DNA from: Caldisericales bacterium
GTDB lineage: Bacteria > Caldisericota > Caldisericia > Caldisericales > Caldisericaceae
Assembly: GCA_015485995.1 (NCBI GenBank)
Contig: WFSP01000067.1
Coordinates: 1 to 15,494, forward strand
Direction: 5' to 3'
Length of the DNA: 15,494 nucleotides
How positions within the stretch are numbered: the first letter of the stretch is position 1; each line of letters starts with the position of its first letter. The notes below the pieces were generated by a model. That model was given only the letters and a program-made list of their open reading frames with translations. It had not been told where the DNA came from and ran no database searches. Shown one piece after another: positions 6,136 to 13,681 of this stretch. Position numbers and translations under genes: made by a program.

Positions 6136-9100
6136 CGTCTACTTCCTCCTTGATAAATATTTCTGGTTTTTTCTTTATAATATTAAATTTCTCTTCTTTT
6201 GGTTCTTTCTTTTTCAGTTCCGGAAGAGCTCTCAAATCTAACATAAGGCCTCTGAGCTCTCTTTGCAGTACGTTAAATGATTCGGGTATGCCCATTTCAA
6301 GTATTGTATTTCCTTTGGAGATTTGCTCATAAGCACGTTTTCTTCCCTCAAGGTCATCGGATTTTATGGTTAGCATTTCCTGAAGAAGATTGGCTGCACC
6401 GTATGCCTCAAGTGCCCATACTTCCATTTCTCCCAGTCTCTGTCCACCGAACTGCGCTTTTCCTCCGACTGGTTGTTGAGTAATTAATGTATATTTACCC
6501 ACTGAACGTGCATGCAACTTATCTTCCGCAAGATGGTTTAGCTTCAGAAGATAAGATTCTCCTAAAGTTACGGGATAATCAAACGGCTTTCCATTTCTAC
6601 CATCATACATAGTAAACTGTCCGGACTCAGGAAGTTGTGCTTTTTTCAAGAAGTCTTTTACATCCTTTTCAGTTGCACCGTTAAACACAGGAGTAACAAC
6701 TCTTACGTTAAGTTTACGTGCAGCAAGGCCCAAGTTTGTTTCAAGAATCTGTCCTATATTCATCCTGGAAGGAACACTTAACGGGCTAAATATTACATCT
6801 ACCATAGTCCCATCACCAAGATAAGGCAGATCTTCTTCAGGAAGAATCTTACTGATAACACCTTTGTTTCCATGCCTACCGGATACCTTGTCACCGACAA
6901 TAACTTTCCTTTTTTTCGCAATAAACACCTTTATCAGTTTTCGGACGTTCTTCGTCAGCTCATAACCATCTTCTTGAGAGAATACATTAACTCCTATAAC
7001 TACGCCGCCTTCACCGGGCGGTACTTTGAAAGAACTATTTTTAATATTTCCTGCCCGGTCGTTAAACAGATTTCTAAACAACCTTGCTTCGCTTGTTTCC
7101 TCCTCTTCTGGAAACGGGGTGGTTTTTCCGGCAAGAATATCTCCGGCTTTTACTTGAGAGCCAATTTTTACTATACCATTCTCGTCAAGGAATCTCTTTG
7201 CCTCCCTGGATACATCCGGTGGATCAGGAGTAAGTTCTTCAGGACCATGCTCAGTATCATGAACTTCTATATTATACTCTTTTACATGGATAGAAGTGAG
7301 CCTATCATCACTCACAAGTCGCCTGCTCACGATCACAGCATCCTGGTAATTGTACCCATACCAGGGAACGTATGCAACAAGGACATTTATTCCAAGGGCA
7401 AGCTCCGCATTCTTAGTGGAATATCCATCTGCTATCGGCTGGCCAGCTTTTACTTTCTGTCCCTTATGAACAATAGGCCTCTCATTTCTACACGTATCTT
7501 GATTCGTTCTTACAAATTTCTTTAGGTAATATATTTTTTCCTTTCGTAAATCAATCTTTCTGATACCCGTTTCTGCAAGCTTTCTCAACTTTTCTTGATC
7601 AATGATATCGCCTGCCTTAACCAATATCTTTTTTCTCTTGCCTACTTTAACAGCATAGTCTTTTGCTGAAACCCTATCAACCACATCCGTATTGATTTTT
7701 CCTAATGAGAACGTTTCAACCTCGCTTGGATAATAAATCACAAGGTCAGTAATCCCCTTCCCATAAAGCCCCTTTAAAAGCTCTTCCGTAATGCGGCTGT
7801 TAACCTCGATGCTACTCTTCGTATTTGTATATGTTGCAAATAATCCTTTACCGATAATATTTTTTCCAACAGCAGTAAGTGCTATGGAAAATACAGGGTT
7901 TGAGATAATTTTATCGCCTTCTTTAACTTTTATCTCCCTTACTTTACTGTTAAATAGCCTGTTAAGTTTTGTATCAGAAATTTTTTGCCCGGTTTCTATA
8001 ATAGGTTTGTTCCTCTTGCTCAAAATAGTATCCGCTGAAATCTTTCCGATTAAAACTTCGTTTTTATCTAAAGCAAAACAACTCATTATAGGAAATTTCT
8101 GTAGCTTATCAGACTGAATTATAGATATGTTTTCTATCCCTTTAGTAATAAGTTTATCTAACATCGAGGGAGTAAGCTTTTCGCCGATATATTTTTCATA
8201 ACCTTTCGCCCGCGGCTCAAAACCAAATAAGAGAACTTCTTTTTGTTTTATTCTGTTCTGAAGATTTATTCTAAGGTCATGAGCTTCCCTATATGCCGAT
8301 ACAGATTCTACCTCTGCGTCTTCGGGCACAATATGAATTTCACTGCTGGAAACATAAGAGACAATGCCATCCTCCTGCACAGTTGGTACATCAAGGTTGT
8401 CTATCGGAATGTGTTTTTCAATCCCAGTAGAAACACGCGGTGGGTCAGGGTTCAAAAGCGGAACAGCTTGCCTCTGCATATTACAACCCATAAGTGCCCT
8501 ATTTGCGTCATCATGATCAAGAAAAGGAATAAGAGAGGCAGAAACTCCTATGACTTGCTGCGGTACAATATCCATAAGCTCAATTTTTTCCCTTTGAACA
8601 AGCCTCGGGAGAATTTCCCCAGATTCACTCCTTTCACGAGCTATAACATATTCCTCTTTTATTTTTCCATTTTTATCTACGGCAGTATTAGCCTGGGCAA
8701 TAATATATTTTTCCTCTTCATCTGCGGTAAGCTCTACAATCTTATTGGTAACTTTACCTTTCTTCACTATCCTGTAAGGAGCCGTAATAAATCCATATTC
8801 ATTTACTTTAGCATAAGTTGCAAGCGAGTTAATCAACCCTATATTCTGCCCTTCAGGTGTTTCAATGGGGCAGATTCTACTGTAATGAGAATAGTGGATG
8901 TCACGGACTTCAATACCTGCGCGCTTTCTATGTAATCCACCGGGGCCTAATGAGCTTAACCTACGTTTATGTGCAAGTGACGCAAGGGGATTTGTTTCCT
9001 CCATAAACTGAGAAAGCTGGTTAGTTCCGGAAAACTGCCTGAGTTGTCCGGATATGGTTCTTGCACTTATAATATCGGAAAGTTTTAGGTTTTCTTTTTG

Positions 9101-10312
9101 AGTTATTGTGATGCGGTCACGAGCACTTCTTTGAACTCTAACAACGCCACGCTCAAATTCTTCGGCGATAAGCTCACCTACTGTTCTTACCCTTCTATTT
9201 GAGAGATTATCTATGTCATCTACCTGCTTTATTCCTTCCCTTACATCAATCAGGTAGTTAACAATATCTACAAAGTCTTTTTTTTCAAGAGTCCTACTTG
9301 TGCCTTTTCTTCCGAATTTTTTATTTATCTTATAACGGGCTACGGGGAAATATTCATTTCTTCTCGGGTCCTTTAACAGAGTATGAACAAGCTGTTCTGC
9401 AGCTTCCAACGTAGGCCTTTCCTTCGGATGAAGGACCTTATATATCTCAATTTTTGCTTCTTCGGGTTTTTCAGTCCTATCACGTTTTAAGGTTTGCTCT
9501 ATCCAATAATCAAGGCCTTTCACTTTCACGGTAATCTTTTCAATACCGTTTTTCAAAAGTTTTTCGGTTATATCCTCAGTGAATATATCACCTTTCTTTG
9601 CAATAATATTTCCATCGTTATCCAAAATATCCTCAGCAAGCGTTTTTCCAATTGCAACACTATAAGAAAAAGGAGAGGCAGTAAGTATATTAAGAGTCAT
9701 CTCTCGCTGGAACGTATGCTTAATTTCTTCATTATCTGCAAAACCCACGACTTTCAGGACAAGGGTAAGAGGAAGTTTTTTTAATTTTTTCTTCAGTTTC
9801 ATATAAATTACATTATCCTTACCTACCTCCATATCCATCCAATTGCCACGGTCAGGAATTACAGTAACAACATAGTTTAATATTCCTGTCGATTTGTCTT
9901 TTTCTATTTGGAAAAAGACACCGGGAGAACGAATTAGCTGTTCTACAACAACTCTTTTCCTACCATTTATAATAAAACAGCCTTCAGGGGTCATCAAAGG
10001 AACGTCAGCAAGATACACTTCTTGTTCTTTCATTTCACCCGTATCACGATATATCAACCTGAAACGTGCAGCTACCCGTGCCTCATAAGTAGATCCGACA
10101 CGAGTGCAGTTTTCTATGCTCTTTACGGGCTTATCTATATGATAATCTATATATTCAAGCCGTACCTTCTTGGTCTCAATAGGAAATAATTTTTCTAAAA
10201 TTTGTCCTATTTTTTTATCAAGAAACTCTTTGTAAGAATTTTTCTGGATCCCAAGTAAATTAGGGATCTCTCTTGCAGGTTTTGTCCTGGTAAAATCAAT
10301 TACTCTCTCCAT
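6110..10312 (-). CDS. rpoB: DNA-directed RNA polymerase subunit beta
   Basis: This is the second catalytic subunit of RNA polymerase, 1400 residues (B. subtilis about 1190, E. coli 1342). It opens IPNLLGIQKNSY. The rifampicin region runs from NQLSQFMEETNPL to AHKRRLSSLGPGG and PIETPEGQNIGL. Then come DHDDANRALMGCNMQRQAVPLL and PWYGYNYQDAVIV. Active-site lysines K1142 and K1150 lie in GDKVSGRHGNKGVIS. The C-terminal clamp contact is QPVGGKAQFGGQRLGEMEVW near 1279-1298. Oddities: an insert of about 260 residues at 663-926, Gln990 where E. coli E813 is expected, Glu438 at the position of E. coli D516, and a Lys/Glu-rich tail of about 35 residues. ATG 10312 has AAGGAGG four bases upstream and its own promoter. 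The 3' end overlaps the EF-G-like gene. rplJ and rplL are not upstream, where most bacteria have them. Confidence 0.99.
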   Translation of the reverse strand: MERVIDFTRTKPAREIPNLLGIQKNSYKEFLDKKIGQILEKLFPIETKKVRLEYIDYHIDKPVKSIENCTRVGSTYEARVAARFRLIYRDTGEMKEQEVYLADVPLMTPEGCFIINGRKRVVVEQLIRSPGVFFQIEKDKSTGILNYVVTVIPDRGNWMDMEVGKDNVIYMKLKKKLKKLPLTLVLKVVGFADNEEIKHTFQREMTLNILTASPFSYSVAIGKTLAEDILDNDGNIIAKKGDIFTEDITEKLLKNGIEKITVKVKGLDYWIEQTLKRDRTEKPEEAKIEIYKVLHPKERPTLEAAEQLVHTLLKDPRRNEYFPVARYKINKKFGRKGTSRTLEKKDFVDIVNYLIDVREGIKQVDDIDNLSNRRVRTVGELIAEEFERGVVRVQRSARDRITITQKENLKLSDIISARTISGQLRQFSGTNQLSQFMEETNPLASLAHKRRLSSLGPGGLHRKRAGIEVRDIHYSHYSRICPIETPEGQNIGLINSLATYAKVNEYGFITAPYRIVKKGKVTNKIVELTADEEEKYIIAQANTAVDKNGKIKEEYVIARERSESGEILPRLVQREKIELMDIVPQQVIGVSASLIPFLDHDDANRALMGCNMQRQAVPLLNPDPPRVSTGIEKHIPIDNLDVPTVQEDGIVSYVSSSEIHIVPEDAEVESVSAYREAHDLRINLQNRIKQKEVLLFGFEPRAKGYEKYIGEKLTPSMLDKLITKGIENISIIQSDKLQKFPIMSCFALDKNEVLIGKISADTILSKRNKPIIETGQKISDTKLNRLFNSKVREIKVKEGDKIISNPVFSIALTAVGKNIIGKGLFATYTNTKSSIEVNSRITEELLKGLYGKGITDLVIYYPSEVETFSLGKINTDVVDRVSAKDYAVKVGKRKKILVKAGDIIDQEKLRKLAETGIRKIDLRKEKIYYLKKFVRTNQDTCRNERPIVHKGQKVKAGQPIADGYSTKNAELALGINVLVAYVPWYGYNYQDAVIVSRRLVSDDRLTSIHVKEYNIEVHDTEHGPEELTPDPPDVSREAKRFLDENGIVKIGSQVKAGDILAGKTTPFPEEEETSEARLFRNLFNDRAGNIKNSSFKVPPGEGGVVIGVNVFSQEDGYELTKNVRKLIKVFIAKKRKVIVGDKVSGRHGNKGVISKILPEEDLPYLGDGTMVDVIFSPLSVPSRMNIGQILETNLGLAARKLNVRVVTPVFNGATEKDVKDFLKKAQLPESGQFTMYDGRNGKPFDYPVTLGESYLLKLNHLAEDKLHARSVGKYTLITQQPVGGKAQFGGQRLGEMEVWALEAYGAANLLQEMLTIKSDDLEGRKRAYEQISKGNTILEMGIPESFNVLQRELRGLMLDLRALPELKKKEPKEEKFNIIKKKPEIFIKEEVDDGKRNKEN
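7535..8326 (-). repeat. Insert of about 260 residues in RpoB with four degenerate repeat units
   Basis: Canonical beta has only a short linker between the DGIVSYVSSSEI strand and the YYLKKFVRTNQDT strand. Here residues 663-926 separate them. Four segments share a unit with spaced Leu and Ile: GEKLTPSMLDKLITKGIENI (about 8188-8120), GQKISDTKLNRLFNSKVREI (about 8000-7930), NSRITEELLKGLYGKGI (about 7808-7737) and AGDIIDQEKLRKLAETGI (about 7623-7547). Lead-ins such as LIGKISADTIL and DRVSAKDY resemble the LAEDIL lead-in of the single N-terminal copy in this protein (KGDIFTEDITEKLLKNGI, about 9607-9530). The reading frame is open throughout and AT-rich like its surroundings, so this is a genuine in-frame expansion. 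Repeat boundaries are approximate. Confidence 0.7.
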
Positions 10313-10346
10313 TCGGCCTCCTTCTCAAAAAACATAGCAAGGAAAA

Positions 10347-10374
10347 AATATACCAGTTTTTAGAATTCTGTCAA
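10347..10374 (-). promoter_or_regulatory. Near-consensus sigma-70-type promoter for rpoB
   Basis: On the minus strand there is a perfect -35 TTGACA (10374-10369), a 16-bp spacer and TATATT (10352-10347). TGG directly before the -10 gives an extended -10 (TGN). The -35 contains the TGA stop of moaC. The predicted start near 10340 leaves a leader of about 28 bases with AAGGAGG (10323-10317) before the rpoB ATG. No terminator hairpin is visible in the 58-bp moaC-rpoB gap, so upstream transcripts may also read through. Confidence 0.8.
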
Positions 10375-10841
10375 GTCAAATATTTTTTCTTTCTTTCGAA
10401 ATGTCCACTCTTCCCTCCGGACTTTTCCATCAGGTAAAGCTCGTTAATAAGCATCTCCTTATCCATAGACTTACACATATCATAAATATTAAGTGCCGCA
10501 ACGGATGCAGCAATTAACGCTTCCATCTCCACGCCTGTTTTCCCAACAAGTTCTGCAAAACTTTCTATTTCTATGAATGATTTTTCTTTATCCACATTAA
10601 ATTGAATATCCACAAAAGTAATGTTTAACGGGTGACAAAGTGGAATCAACTCATCAGCCTTTTTTGCAGCTAATATGCCAGCAACTTTAGCACTAACAAG
10701 AACATCTCCTTTCTCAAAAATTTTTTCTAACGCTTCTTTGTTCATCCATATTTTTGCATGAGCACGTGCAGTTCGGTGTGTTTCTTTTTTCTCGGTAACA
10801 TCCACCATTTTTATATGGCCTTTCTCGTCAATCTGACCCAT
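10371..10841 (-). CDS. moaC: Cyclic pyranopterin monophosphate synthase
   Basis: MoaC turns the MoaA product 3',8-cyclo-7,8-dihydro-GTP into cyclic pyranopterin monophosphate, the second step of molybdenum cofactor synthesis, in the cytoplasm. The product is 156 residues, close to E. coli MoaC (161). Visible family signatures are MVDVTEK (12-18), [13 protein letters not shown] (60-72), [10 protein letters not shown] (100-109), YDMCK with the catalytic Asp121/Lys124 pair, and GGKSG (142-146). ATG 10841 is two bases after the moaA stop. Its Shine-Dalgarno AGGAGG lies in the end of moaA, which suggests translational coupling. The stop codon overlaps the -35 box of the rpoB promoter. Other moa/moe genes are not in the window. 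Confidence 0.97.
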   Translation of the reverse strand: MGQIDEKGHIKMVDVTEKKETHRTARAHAKIWMNKEALEKIFEKGDVLVSAKVAGILAAKKADELIPLCHPLNITFVDIQFNVDKEKSFIEIESFAELVGKTGVEMEALIAASVAALNIYDMCKSMDKEMLINELYLMEKSGGKSGHFERKKKYLT

Positions 10842-10843
10842 CT

Positions 10844-11818
10844 CTACCCTCCTAACTCTCTCATATTATTGATAAAATCCTGATCATCTGTTTCAATAGG
10901 GCCATGTTCCTTTGGCTTTATATCAACGGATTGCCTTATAAGATTTTCCAACGCAATAACGTTTCGCTCTTTTACTGCATCCCATATTGAAACATATTCT
11001 TTAGAAAATAGGCAAGGGAAAATTTTCCCAGAGGCAGTAATACGAATCCTGTTACATTCAGCACAAAAATGTTGACTTACCGGAGTAATAAATCCTACCT
11101 TTCCGTTAGATCCCACAATTTTATAGTAGCTTGCCACTTCACCTCTGCTACCAAGTGCGGGTTCAAGTTTATGAGATTTCTTTATAAGCAGTAAAGCCTC
11201 TGAAAATCCCATATAATGTTTCTTCCAAAAGCTATTCCCTTTCACTGGCATAAGTTCGATAAAACGCACAACCACAGGATAATTTAAGGAAAGCTCGGCA
11301 ATAGGAACAATATCTTCCTCGTTTACATTCTTCATTAAAACAGTATTAATTTTAATTGGCAATAAATCTTGATTTATAGACTCTTCTATTCCTGATTTTA
11401 CGAGGTTAAAGCCATCAACCTGAGTTATTTCCTTAAAAACATCGCTTCGCAATGTATCAAGGCTAATGTTAACTCTTGTAAGCCCTGCTTTCTTCAGCTT
11501 ACCCGCAAGAAACTTTAGAAAGTATCCATTTGTTGTAAGAACAATCTCTTTTATGCTATCTATTTTATGCAGAGCGGACACAATTTGAACAATATCTTTC
11601 CTCAAAAGCGGTTCTCCACCAGTAAGCCTCACTTTTTCTATTCCGAGTTTACCGGCTACGCCAAATAGGAATTTAATGTCCTCGGTTGTAAATTCGTCGG
11701 CACTATCCTCTTCAGACGTATGAGAATTACAATACAAACAGTTGAAATTGCATCTTGGAGTTACAGAGAATCGAATATACGTAATCCTCCTGCCAAACTT
11801 GTCAATTAAAGAAGCCAA
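10844..11818 (-). CDS. moaA: GTP 3',8-cyclase (radical SAM)
   Basis: MoaA uses two [4Fe-4S] clusters and S-adenosylmethionine to rearrange GTP to 3',8-cyclo-7,8-dihydro-GTP, the first step of molybdenum cofactor synthesis. The product is 324 residues (E. coli 329). The N-terminal radical SAM motif is C23-x3-C27-x2-C30 and the SAM-contacting LTGGEPLLR spans 65-73. The C-terminal substrate cluster is C252-x2-C255-x13-C269, and the protein ends in the family's Gly-Gly (RELGG). The opening [20 protein letters not shown] matches the family, supporting the start at 11818. The gene overlaps the end of the upstream PHP-domain gene by 17 bp and is followed by moaC after two bases. Confidence 0.97.
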   Translation of the reverse strand: MASLIDKFGRRITYIRFSVTPRCNFNCLYCNSHTSEEDSADEFTTEDIKFLFGVAGKLGIEKVRLTGGEPLLRKDIVQIVSALHKIDSIKEIVLTTNGYFLKFLAGKLKKAGLTRVNISLDTLRSDVFKEITQVDGFNLVKSGIEESINQDLLPIKINTVLMKNVNEEDIVPIAELSLNYPVVVRFIELMPVKGNSFWKKHYMGFSEALLLIKKSHKLEPALGSRGEVASYYKIVGSNGKVGFITPVSQHFCAECNRIRITASGKIFPCLFSKEYVSIWDAVKERNVIALENLIRQSVDIKPKEHGPIETDDQDFINNMRELGG

Positions 11819-13013
11819 CGGGGTTCCTCCTTTTTATAATTATCTTTCCATACACGCCATCGTATCCATACTGTTTTTCAACATTATCTTTCCTCATTAA
11901 AACAATAGCCTCAGCAATTTCCTTATCAAGTTTTCCATACAATTCTTTTTCCTCAGCAAATATCAGCACGTTCAACTCAGTACCAAATTCATTTACTATA
12001 AAATCATACTTAGCGAAAACCGTTTTCGTATTTTTACCTTTGCCAAGTACTTGAGATAAAATTTCTTTTAACGGGATTGTATGCACAAATGGAATTTTCT
12101 TATTTTCTCTTTCCTTCTTTTCCCAGTGCGCTGCTTCCATAACTCGGCGGTAAACACCATAGGTAAGCGGTTTTTTACATACAGGGCACACTGTTTTTAT
12201 AGGACTCTCAGGTAAAACATGCACATTACATTTCCTATGCCCATCACCAAAATATTTTCCTTCTTCAGGGAAAAATTCTATTGTAAACAGAAATTTGTCT
12301 TTATTAGCATCTTTAATAGTTTTAAACAAATCTTCATAAGAGCTAATGTCTTTCATTACATTTGCTTCCCTTGCAATATTCTCAGGAGAGTGCGCATCAG
12401 AATTTGAAATAAGAGTAAAATTATCAATATCTCTTACAAGATAGTTCATATAAGGATCTGAACTGAGGCCGGTTTCCAACGCAAATACTTTTTTAGTTTC
12501 GCCTTTAAAACATTCTTCTATACTGTCAAACCCAGATTTTGAGCCGAATAATCCAAACCATGGTGTCCAGATATGCGCAGGTATTACATTTATAGATTGT
12601 GAAAGCGCAGAAACTGTTTTAACAAAAGTTTCAGCATCCACAAATAGAGAAGGACGCCCATCCCCGGACAAATTGCCAAAATTAGAAAGTGCATTGTTTA
12701 TGGCGTCCAGTAACTTAAAAGAGGGAACAGTAACGAGAAGATGAATTTTTCGTGCCTTTCCATTTTGTTTATAAATAAGGTTAACTTCCCCCGAAAGGAT
12801 AAAACGTACACCATTAAACTCAAACAGTCCGTTCTGCAAATCCGTAAGCTTTGCTTTTAACTCTTTTACCCAGAGTGGATGCGTAATATCTCCACTTGCA
12901 AGCATCGTTACGCCTTTTATTTTAGCCCAATCCGAAAGACGTTTTAAATCCATATTCTTGCTGGTTGCCATACTGTAATGCGAATGTATATGCAAATCGA
13001 CAACGTCTATCAT
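11802..13013 (-). CDS. PHP-domain protein with zinc ribbon, endonuclease Q type (COG1379-like)
   Basis: The N-terminal PHP domain has a full set of likely metal ligands: DLHIHSHYS (H8, H10), GDITHP (D42, H45), GEVN (E76), H91, AHIWTP (H147), E180 and NSDAHSP (D206, H208). A zinc ribbon follows, HRKC262 and C276-PV-C279 with KPLTYGV, then a C-terminal domain of about 110 residues. This order is that of endonuclease Q, which in Pyrococcus nicks 5' of deaminated or abasic sites; similar proteins are often loosely labelled UvrD helicase, but no helicase motif is present. Activity here is inferred. I chose ATG 13013 because GGAG lies six bases upstream and the start overlaps the preceding stop as ATGA. 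TTG 13025 or ATG 13019 would leave no usable ribosome binding site. The product is 403 residues and overlaps moaA. Confidence 0.85.
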   Translation of the reverse strand: MIDVVDLHIHSHYSMATSKNMDLKRLSDWAKIKGVTMLASGDITHPLWVKELKAKLTDLQNGLFEFNGVRFILSGEVNLIYKQNGKARKIHLLVTVPSFKLLDAINNALSNFGNLSGDGRPSLFVDAETFVKTVSALSQSINVIPAHIWTPWFGLFGSKSGFDSIEECFKGETKKVFALETGLSSDPYMNYLVRDIDNFTLISNSDAHSPENIAREANVMKDISSYEDLFKTIKDANKDKFLFTIEFFPEEGKYFGDGHRKCNVHVLPESPIKTVCPVCKKPLTYGVYRRVMEAAHWEKKERENKKIPFVHTIPLKEILSQVLGKGKNTKTVFAKYDFIVNEFGTELNVLIFAEEKELYGKLDKEIAEAIVLMRKDNVEKQYGYDGVYGKIIIKRRNPVGFFN

Positions 13014-13681
13014 CTGCATCTCCAAAAAGAAAGCTTAAATACAAGCCACATAAATTTAAGTGGGTCAATAAGCTGGTTTATTTTACTCTTTGCTTCTCTC
13101 CTATATATTGTTTTTATCGGGACAAATGCAATTTTGAAACCACACTTTGCTGCTTTTACAAGCATTTCCGTTTCAAGCTGGTACCGCTCAGAATTAAATT
13201 TAATTTTCTTTAAAACAGATATCTTTATTGCCCTATACCCCGACTGACTATCTAAAATTTTTGTATGGCATACAAGTCCTGTAAGATAAGAAGAAAAAGA
13301 ATTTGCAAAAATACGAATCTTTGGCATAACCTTTGCGTTAAATCGCCTTGCCCCGACAACAATGTCAAAACCTTCACTTAATTTTTCTAAAAAAACCGGG
13401 ATTTCGGAAGGGTCGTGCTGCCCATCAGCATCCAATACAACAACAGAATTTGCATTTTCTTTTATTGCATAGCCAAAGCCCACGTACATTGCCCCTGCCT
13501 TCCCTTTGTTTTCTTTATTTCTTATAACAAATGCTCCTGATTTTTTTGCAACTGTTGATGTATCATCTGATGAACCATCATCAATAACAACCACCCTATC
13601 TACATATTTAGCCGTGTTTACTACGACTGATTCAATATTATTTTCCTCATTAAATGCAGGAATTATGGCAATAGTCAACAT
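13010..13681 (-). CDS. Family 2 glycosyltransferase (polyprenyl-phosphate sugar transferase-like)
   Basis: The product is a 223-residue GT-A fold enzyme that transfers a sugar from a nucleotide donor, probably to a lipid carrier or glycolipid at the inner face of the membrane. The opening IAIIPAFNEENNI, VIDDGSSDDT (32-41), the NKGKAGAM loop, the metal-binding LDADGQHDP (D84, D86) and DSQSGYRAI (144-152) are typical of the dolichyl-phosphate mannose synthase-like group. There is no separate transmembrane domain. The C-terminus (FMWLVFKLSFW) is hydrophobic and could touch the membrane. ATG 13681 follows AAGGA and overlaps the acyltransferase stop by 7 bp; its own stop overlaps the next start. 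The pairing with an acyltransferase suggests shared work on an envelope glycolipid. The sugar and acceptor are unknown. Confidence 0.88.
   Translation of the reverse strand: MLTIAIIPAFNEENNIESVVVNTAKYVDRVVVIDDGSSDDTSTVAKKSGAFVIRNKENKGKAGAMYVGFGYAIKENANSVVVLDADGQHDPSEIPVFLEKLSEGFDIVVGARRFNAKVMPKIRIFANSFSSYLTGLVCHTKILDSQSGYRAIKISVLKKIKFNSERYQLETEMLVKAAKCGFKIAFVPIKTIYRREAKSKINQLIDPLKFMWLVFKLSFWRCR

Noticed and set aside
6110..6140. Frameshift or assembly error at the rpoB/EF-G overlap
   Set aside because: Both genes have complete ends in their own frames, and a strong ribosome binding site with normal spacing serves the inner gene, so the overlap looks natural.
6872..8935. Long plus-strand open frames antisense to rpoB (for example 6872-7525 and 8243-8935)
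   Set aside because: They are the mirror of conserved rpoB codons, with composition unlike real proteins, no good ribosome binding sites and no recognisable domain.
13019..13025. TTG 13025 or ATG 13019 as start of the PHP-domain gene
   Set aside because: The only Shine-Dalgarno (GGAG, 13024-13021) overlaps or abuts them. ATG 13013 has six-base spacing and an ATGA overlap with the upstream stop.
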